From Sipunculus nudus (lineage: Eukaryota; Annelida; Sipuncula; Golfingiida; Sipunculidae): a DNA stretch of 64,000 bases. The translations under genes were made by a program, and so were the position numbers. Shown here piece after piece: positions 56,226 to 64,000 of this stretch; position 1 is the stretch's first letter; every line of letters starts with the position of its first letter. The stretch is taken from the NCBI GenBank assembly GCA_026874595.1, contig CM049308.1, positions 40,286,527-40,350,526 on the forward strand, read 5' to 3'. The notes under the pieces are model-generated. The model was not told the DNA's origin, ran no database searches, and saw only the letters and a list, made by a program, of their open reading frames with translations.

Positions 56226-57600
56226 GAATGAAATGATTTCTATTATGCCGCATGAGGACAACCGGCTAACATAACCATGAGCTTTATGCCTGACCTCGCT
56301 ATGTTTATTCCATTATCATCCGGCGCTGATATTACACGATGAGCCATGGTTGATTAGTTAAAATTCTGTTTGACGAAACTGCGATAGAGTAGCCCTGATA
56401 GCACGAGTCTGTTGCCGTTTTAACGGGACCGATAGGGCTTACTTTAAACGTACTCATTCTCTTTCCTTTGAATTATGAAACTAAATCTATTGATGGATAT
56501 GTTAAGTCTCATTTATGCTGTGATTTTTTTTTATAAAACAATGTACAAATTTGATCAAATAAAACAAATAATAAAGTAAAACTGAAGTAGCTACATGATC
56601 ACATTGAGATGAATAAATTATATTGCTCAGGACCGATCCGGAAGGGGGGGGGGGGTGTGTGGTCGAGTTTCAAACGATTTTATTAGCCGAGTTATGAATT
56701 ATGCAACAAATATTCGCTCAGATTAACCTAAATGCAGTATTAACATACTATTTGACACTATTTCATACGAGGCATTATAAATCCTAGTGAAACTGACCAG
56801 CGACCTCGACTTTAAAATGGCCTGTGATTTTCTCGCATGTAATACAACATAGCTACTGTTAAAAAAATTCTGCAATTTCAATATTAAAAAAAAAAAATAG
56901 ATGTAGATTTCCAAAATGTTCTAGAAAAGGGCCCCTGAACACCCTTGCCCTGATTCTCTCGCCTGCCTGTCATTATTAATTAAGCGGTTTATCTGTTTAT
57001 CCTATTATGCAAACACATTATGACTGAGCATCACTTCAAATCATAGGTACCGATTTTTATGTCTTACGGGATAAAGAAGCAGCTTGCACATTCCATGTAT
57101 TACTATATTTCTACTATTTTACTTAAATTCTGCAATTTCAATATGTAATAGATTACCAACATTTTCTATATTATTTATTTAGATTACAAACATTTTCTAG
57201 GGGAGGGCCCCTGAACACCACCCCCCCCCCTACTGCTTTCATTAATCAGTGCACCCATGGCTATATTATAAAATATACCGTACAAATCATTCGTGTATAC
57301 GTAAGTATTCTAAATATAAATCATTGTAAGCTGCATCCGGGTTGGCTTTTAAGTAATGCTAATGAACGTACAGATCCCTGTGCGTCTGTAGCCAAATTCA
57401 TTGCTGGACCGAGTGTTTATAGTATTTGAATAATTCATCTACATTCAAAACGAATCTTTGAATGACCTCCCGTGTCAAGAGTTTGGGTACCAGTGGAAGC
57501 TTGATATACTACAAAATGTTTTAAAGTTTTATTTATGGCGTTTTGAAGGGATAACGGCTTATAGGCACTTAGATTAAGGAAGACCAGTTTGATTAAAGAT

Positions 57601-58254
57601 AAGTTATGCTACAATGACAAAACAGGCATCCAAACTGGGATAATTTTTACTGTCTGCGATAATGGATCATCTATATCAGGGACTATATATACTGACTGAG
57701 AAAGTAGTATATATTCTACAATAATCAACAAGCAATATTCAAACTCCACGTCATACATAAAGGCCTGGAAAATCTACAATACAGATGAAACCAGGTTAAA
57801 ATGTTAAAATGGAAGCTCCTTCCCGACAGCAACAGAAAAGAGTGCCCCGGCCACAAGACCTCCAAAGAAGCCTTTTGGGTTTAAAATCTTTTTGTACTGT
57901 GACGGTAACAAAAGGTAATCACAAGGTAGCGCTTCTAGTTACAGGGGAATTGAGCAACTGCGGTCTTTCATGCATGTGAACATGTCCCCCCCCCCCATAT
58001 ATTATAAAGAGCAAAATAGCGTCTGAATGAACAAAGAGCTATTCTGCTAGTAATTCCAATTTCCGTGACAGTTTTGTACCATTCGCGCCCCGGTTTGCTC
58101 GAGAATTCTCCCGTCGTGCTCCGCCGATCAGCCTGAAAGAGCTCCGTACAGAGATGCACATGCAGGCACTTGTATGGGGGAGGGGGGGGGGGGGGGTGTT
58201 TATATGATAAGCAATGAAGGACTCTTCCCCCACCGTCATTTTAGCATATTAAAT
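57601..58254. other. central spacer of the large inverted repeat
   Basis: This is the segment between the two arms with no counterpart elsewhere in the window. It is less AT-rich around 57800-57880 and 58060-58160 and contains C8 and G-rich runs at about 57987 and 58179. Short open frames exist on both strands but none has a recognisable domain. Confidence 0.5.
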
Positions 58255-59084
58255 CTTTAATCAAACTGGCTTTCCTTATTATGACTTCCCAGACCGCCAT
58301 AAATATAACCTTTCAAATATTTAGTAGCATTTCAAACTTCCACTGCATGGTACCCAAACTCTTGACACAAGAGGTCATGCAAAGACTTTGATTTGAATGT
58401 AAATGAATATTAAAATATCATGAAACTCGGCCAAGCAATGAATATGGCTGCAAAAGCACAGGGATGTGTAGATTAACATAACTTTAAGCCTGCCCGGTAT
58501 GTAGATTACAATGATTCATATTCAGAATACGCACGGGCCAAAACATATTCACGAATGATTTGTGTGTATAATATGTAAAAATATATAATATAAATGTCAA
58601 ATATATATATAGTATAATATGGCCATGGGTACACTAATAGAAAGCTCTCGATATGCAGAATTAAAATTAAACAGTAGATATATAGTAATTAATACATGGA
58701 CTGTGCAAGCTGTTTCAGTATCCTGCATACTTTGATTAAGACATAAAAATCGTAACATTATTTTCAGTGATGCTCACATCATGATGTCTTTACACATTAA
58801 CGTTAATAATGGCAGCCAGGCGGCGAAAGAATCACGAACCATTCAAAAGAAGAGGCCGCGGTCAGGTATATACTAGGACTTAAAATGTCTTGTATCAAAT
58901 AGTGTCAAATAGTATATTAATATTATAGTTAGGGTAATCTGAGCAAATTTATGTTGCATAATTCATGGGTCGGCTGAAAAAATTATTTGGGGTTTCAACA
59001 ATCTATATAATTTATTCATCTGAATGTGATTGTACAGCTACTTCATTTTTTTTAATATGTGTTTTATTTAATCAAATTTACCCT

Positions 59085-60545
59085 TCGTCCGTCGTCCGTC
59101 TCGCCGTCCGGTCGTCCGGCCGTCCGTTAACACGGAACAAATCGGAACCGCTGGACCTGGAATCTTCTAACTTTATATCAAGGGAGGTCCATTGAAAGAC
59201 TCTAAGGAAACCTGAAATTAGATCTCTGTTACCCATATTCTTTGAGCTATGGAACTCGCAAGTACCCCCAAGAATAATCAACAATTTGATACAAAAGCTC
59301 AATTATCTGAATAACTATTGCATTGATTATCATGTTTCTTTGCATGAATATTGATCATGGAATGTTCCATCAGTTCCTGTAACCTAGTGGCGATACCTGT
59401 TTTTTTTCTCAATTTCTTTTATGAAATTTTTCTCTATTTTTCAAACCATCAAAGAAGCTGTCATCTGTTAACAAGACACAAATCTTAACCACTGAACCTG
59501 GGATCTTCTAACTTTAAGGGAGGGCCATTGAAAATCTCTGTAGAAACCTAAAAATAGGTCTCCGTTACCCATATTCTTTGAGCTATGGGTCTCGTAAGTA
59601 CCCCCCAGAATAATAAAAAAAATTGATACAAAAGCTCAATCATCAAAATAACTAATGCATTGATCACCATGATTCTTTGCATGAATATTGATCATGGAGT
59701 GTTCCATCAGTTCCTGTAACCTAGTGGCGCCACCTGTATTTGTTTCCAATTTTTGTTCTCTGTTTATGAGACCTTCAAAGAAGCTGTCATCTGTTAACAG
59801 GGCACAAATCGTAACCGCTGGACCTGGCCTCTTCTAATTTTACATCAAGGGAGGTTCATTTAAAGTCTCTGTGAATACTTGAAATTAGGTCTCTGTTACC
59901 CATATACTTTGAGCTAGAGATCTCGTAAGTACCCCCCACAATAATAAAAAAATTGATACAAAAGCTCAATTATCTGAATAACTACTGCATGGATTACCAT
60001 GTTTCTTTGCATGAATATTGATCATGGAGTGTTCCATCAGTTCCTGTAACCTTGTGGCGCCATCTGTATTTTTTTCACTTTTTACGAATTTTTTTCTTTA
60101 TTTTTTTTAAGCCTAATCTTGTAACAGGTTCAAATCGTAACCCTATGACCTAGAAATCTGAAATAAGGTCTCTGTTACTCTTATCCTCTGAACTGTTCAG
60201 CTCATAATCCCCCTCCCCAATAATCAAAAATGTAATACAAAAGCTCCAGTATATGAATAACTAATGCATTGATAGCCATGATTCGTTGGATATATATTGA
60301 TCATGGAGTGTTCATCAGTTCCTGCAGACTGGTGGCACTACCTGTATTTTTTTCAAATTTTTACACGTTTTTTTCTTATTTATGAGACCTTCTAATGAAA
60401 TGGTTATCTGTCGAAAAGCTCAATGAAACCCATTTCTAACGACTCTTCACAAAATTCATGATTTTTTTGCACTCTGGCTGTCATTTTGCTCATCATTCAA
60501 CATTCCTTGAATTCAGCTGAGCGTCATGGCCCATGGGCCACTAGT
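59085..60545 (-). repeat. GTCCGTC-headed ~330-bp tandem array, reverse orientation
   Basis: cgtccgtcgtccgtctcgcc opens the array. The unit marker cctgtaacctagtggcg / cctgcagactggtgg recurs at 59376, 59713, 60043 and 60321. The far end has ttcagctgagcgtcatggcc, the reverse complement of the left boundary of the 21.1-22.7 kb array. It inserted into the right arm only. Another partial unit of the family lies at 62255-62555. Confidence 0.85.
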
Positions 60546-61034
60546 TTTATACAATATATTCATATAAATTTATAGGAGACCTAACATATCCATCAATAGA
60601 TGTAGTTTCCTATTTAAAACGAAAGAGAATAAGGACGTTTAAAGTAAGCCCTATCGGTCCCTTTAAAACGTCTACAGACTCGTTTTATCAGGGCTACTCT
60701 TTCGCAGTTTTGTCAAACAGAATTTTACCGAATCAACCATGGCTGATCGTGTAATATAGGCGCGGGCTTGTTACAGATTCCCCTGTCTTTATAGCCTTTT
60801 ATGGTAGTGCAATTCTCGTATTTTTTTATGATCTCTCGATCTCTCTCACATACACAGTGTGTTCACATGAGACCTGCTCCTGTCTTCGACCGTCTCAAGT
60901 ACCCACCATGTGGGAGCCAGTTCATCTTTTTCTAAATGCTGTTAATAGAATTAACCAAGCGTGATCAGGAAAAAGGTCATTGGTTGTTTGCGTCAGTTGT
61001 TCCCTTGCGGCATAAAAGAAATTATTTCATTCGT

Positions 61035-61275
61035 CCATCCTTTTCATTTTGTTCGGCACCTGGTGGTATATTAGATTATTGGCAGTTGTATTTGAATCAC
61101 GTATATATTTACACGCACCGCATCCTCTGCAAAGCGTCCAGTCAAATGTGTGGAATCCTAGGTTACAGCTTGTCGCCTATCACAATGAAAATAAAAACAT
61201 ATTAGATTCACCTGAACCACGACGAGATCAGTTCGCCAGACGTGCGAGGGAGCCTGCACACCAAGATCAGGTATG
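61035..61275 (+). other. unassigned exon-like open block, copy R3
   Basis: It carries GGILDYWQLYLNHVYIYT and YSLSPITMKI, then a frame break. A segment encoding the DVRGSL-equivalent in another frame follows (cgccagacgtgcgagggagc) and ends atcag/gtatgt at 61268-61275. It aligns with the - strand of 55995-56225. Confidence 0.35.
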
Positions 61276-62254
61276 TAGATTTATGAATAAAAAAACTGCT
61301 ATATGCCTCTAGTCCGCTGCCGGCATATAATTGAACATGTAACTGAACACCTTGTAGGTCATAAGAAATTGGCATACTATATCCTTCTTATCCCTCCAAT
61401 ACATTATTAAATCCGATAGAATTAACAAGTAAGATTGCGAATATTCACATATTTGGTGAAAAATAACGCCGGTGTCAAGAGGAATCATGATTAACTGTTT
61501 GTGGAATAACAAAATAATTAGAAATATGTCTGACTGAATATCTTAAGAAAATCTTGATACTCCTTACATAACAGTCATGTAGGCTTGCGACATCTATATC
61601 GTATTCAAAATAGCCATCACAATCCAATATAACGGCTTTGAGGTAAAGCCTATTGAAATAAACATTATTGTAGGGATAATTATAAGTGTGGGCGAATCTT
61701 ACTAAACTATAGCAGCCTTTGTTTCTTGTGATGAAAATTTAAATCCTAACCTTTTTATTTGATTGACATTCATCATGTCTGTGCAACCTGTGTTACGGGA
61801 TTATGATATTTGAAAACAGATTAATCCACTTATGGGCCATTTAAGCCGTATAAATACTGCTGCATTAATTCCATTTATAATTTCATGGTAGTTATTGTGT
61901 CTTTAATCTAGATGTGACAAACTGCGTTCAGTCTTTGCTTGACTTTTAATCACAAATTTGAAATTAAATATATATAGGCTGTACTTATCCAGTCAACTGA
62001 TAGTCTTTTAAAATGCAATATTAATAACTGTTATTGAAAGGCTATAGCAATAGTTTAACATTCATGCTATGTACAGCGCTGTGTCATTACTGCAGAATTC
62101 AGTATACCTACAGATCTGTTACATTACTGTAACATTCAGTATATGTACATTGCTGTGACATTACTGTTACATTCAGCATATGTACCCGACTGTAACATTT
62201 ATATATGTACCGGACTGTAACATTCCTCTAACATTCAGTATATGTACAGGACTT

Positions 62255-62555
62255 CCAGGGAGGTCCATGTAAAATCTCCTTGAAAACCTGAAATACGATC
62301 TCTGTTACCGATACTCTCCCAGCTATGGGTCTCATAAGAACCCCCAGAATCATAAAAAATACAAAAGCTTCAGTATCTTAATAACTTCTGCTTTGATCAC
62401 CATGATTCTTTGCATGAATATTGCTCATAGAGTTTTCCATCAGTTCCTGCAAACTGGTTGCGCCATCTGTATTTTTTTCTAATTTTACAATTTTTTCTCT
62501 ATTTTTGATACCTTCAAAGAAGTTGTCATCTTTTAACAGGGCACAAATCGTAAGC
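62255..62555 (-). repeat. single unit of the ~335-bp array family
   Basis: agggaggtccatgtaaaatc, atgaatattgctcatagagt and cctgcaaactggttgcgcca match one unit of the 59.1-60.5 kb array in the same orientation. It abuts a ~35-bp minisatellite (about 62090-62250) built on acattcagtatatgtac. Confidence 0.7.
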
Positions 62556-63139
62556 AGATAAGTCAAACCACTGCCGGGATATGAGTGATTTTAACCCAAG
62601 GCAGACGAATAGATGGACGCTGTACAAAATTGGTAATGTGGTTGCCACCAGTTATATTGAATGATATTAAGCTATCCAAGGGCTACACTCGTGCAAACTG
62701 TCAGCCAGATTGGTCAAATGAGTCCTAAGATATGTGGGTTAATGTGTGAAGACAAACACCCAGATAGACGCACTGCATAGAGTAAAGGTCAGAGGTCCAT
62801 GCACAATGGTAAGGCACCAGTTCACAGTTGACCTGATAATGGGGTCAAGTTTCGGAAAAACCGGTCTAGTTGTCTCAGAGGAGATCTCCGAAAGCGCCAG
62901 CGGCGGAGGTGGTGGCGGCGGCGGAACCTTGTCAAAAACATAGTATCCGCAAAACGGATACAATACTGACAGGCAGGCGAGAGAATCACGGGCATACAAT
63001 TTTATGAGCCAATTTATAGCCGAGGCCGCGGGTCAGCTACACTGAGATTTATAATGCTAATTATCAAATAGTGTCAAAAACTATGTTAATACTGTATTAA
63101 GGGTACTGAGAAAAAATTTCCGGGCCTCATCACGAATAA

Positions 63140-63305
63140 ATTAACACGCATCGTATCCGCTGTATAGCCGACAGTCAACAGTATATGAATCACCAATTAA
63201 TCTTATGGCCTGTCACAATGAAAATAATAAAAAGAAATGAGATTCACCTTAATCATGTCGCGATCAGTACGCCAGACGTGAGAGGTAACCTGCCTAGATC
63301 AGGTA
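63140..63305 (+). other. unassigned exon-like open block, copy R4
   Basis: The open frame encodes PVTMKIIKRNEIHLNHV then ISTPDVRG and ends at agatcag/gtatgt (63302 onward). It is the right-arm equivalent of about 53870-54060 on the - strand. Family unknown. Confidence 0.35.
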
Positions 63306-63364
63306 TGTTGTCACAAAAATTAGTTTACTGCTTTATGTGTTTAGTCTGCTGGCGACATGTGACA

Positions 63365-63690
63365 TGTGGAGAGTGGTTGCTTTTTGGGTATAGTGCACAG
63401 GACTTTTGACCGCAAGGTTTTTGGGTTCGTGTCCGTTCCAATCGCCGTCTGCGTTAAGACTCCTGGCCAAAGTCTTTACAACAAGCGTGCACTCTCTCGA
63501 TCCAGGAGTGAATGGTTACTGGTCATAGACGGCAGGCCAATGTAGAACGAATAACCTTCTAGCGCCTGATATCGCTTTATGGGTTGTATACTCCCCAGGG
63601 AATCGAGAAAAGCCACAAGAATGAACAGACCCGAAAGACCAGGAAGCCAAAGTGTAAAGTCGGTGAAGACTGACATCGTCAGGGATATTA
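63365..63690 (+). repeat. tRNA-derived repeat in the right arm
   Basis: gggtatagtgcacagg (A-box region) and gggttcgtgtcc (B-box region) precede a body that matches 53345-53640 in reverse. It lacks the ~107-bp transposon insertion present beside the left-arm copy. Confidence 0.65.
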
Positions 63691-64000
63691 GACTATAAAC
63701 CCCTACCTTTACCTTTATGTAATTGAACATATTATTGAACACTTTATAGGTCATAGAAAGCCGGCATGGCGTCTTACCAATGCGTTATGAAATTCAACAG
63801 CACTTACCCGTAGGAAGATTCACTTATTTGTTTAGATAAAGTCAGTTTCCAAAGATTTTAATTTTTAACTGTTAGTGAAATAGCAAATGTTTAGGAACAT
63901 GTCTGATTGAATATTTGAAGAAAACCGTGACACCCCCCACTTACAAAAAAGTCATGTGGGCCTGAAATAGCTATGTGGGATTCAATATTGCGATCATAAT

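Larger units (their letters stand above)
52800..57600. repeat. left arm of a large inverted repeat (two direct ~2-kb units)
   Basis: Read on the - strand, this arm is colinear with 58255-64000 on the + strand at many points: 53033-53060 with the window end (gaatcc.acatag), 53460-53560 with about 63500-63620, 54290-54600 with 62570-62900, 56020-56200 with 61030-61270, and 57240-57480 with 58330-58640. Within the arm, about 52800-55390 and 55400-57340 are themselves direct repeats: atattgaatccgacata at 53039 versus tattgaatccgacata at 55690, and cagtatta.catactatttgacacta at 54075 versus 56734. The units are well diverged, so this is an old structure rather than an assembly echo. Confidence 0.8.
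58255..64000. repeat. right arm of the large inverted repeat (continues past the window)
   Basis: This is the reverse-complement counterpart of 52800-57600. It is longer because a GTCCGTC-headed tandem array (59085-60545) interrupts it and a ~35-bp minisatellite (about 62090-62250) is added. The arm is still matching the left arm at the last base of the window (cacttacaaaaaagtcatgt, attcaatattgcgatca). Confidence 0.8.

Overview
This window is eukaryotic genomic DNA. It is AT-rich and dense in repeats, with small exons separated by kilobase-scale introns with GT-AG boundaries. The gene content and repeat style (GTCCGTC/GGACGGAC-headed tandem arrays, (TA)n tracts, tRNA-derived SINEs) point to an invertebrate, most likely a mollusc or another lophotrochozoan. 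That placement is inference, since no search could be run.

Three host genes can be reconstructed. (1) The 3' part of CDC23/APC8, a TPR subunit of the anaphase-promoting complex, lies on the + strand in seven exons from 1204 to 13023; its 5' exons are upstream of the window. (2) and (3) Two complete head-to-tail paralogues of a 12-TM-type major facilitator transporter resembling the ZIFL (zinc-induced-facilitator-like) group lie on the - strand: copy A at 17528-29206 and copy B at 34031-47680. Each has 13 coding exons. All splice phases close, twelve of the thirteen exon lengths are identical between the copies, and the predicted proteins are 490 and 493 aa. Two relics of the same first exon lie upstream of copy B (49.8-50.0 kb and 52.2 kb), so the locus has a history of further duplication.

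The introns and intergenic DNA are filled with mobile elements. Supported from sequence: a frame-broken tyrosine-recombinase element with a deleted derivative abutting it (5413-7055); a TTAA-flanked piggyBac-type element (9385-10791); a TA-flanked MITE (11724-12253); a 0.7-kb element with 8-9 bp target duplications (24.1-24.8 kb) and a 0.1-kb derivative (53.7 kb); a nested inverted-terminal element carrying a ~340-bp tandem array (20.9-22.9 kb); tRNA-derived SINEs; a dispersed repeat with GCCTCCGCC...GGCGGAGGC ends; and a miniature LTR retrotransposon (37947-38339) with recognisable PBS, PPT and 4-bp TSD, whose LTR contains matches to pol III A and B boxes.

From about 52.8 kb to the window end the sequence is a large, diverged inverted repeat with a central spacer near 57.6-58.25 kb. 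Each arm holds about two direct copies of a ~2-kb unit. That unit includes a short exon-like open block, conserved in sense and in three copies followed by a gtatgt donor-like site. I could not assign it to a family.
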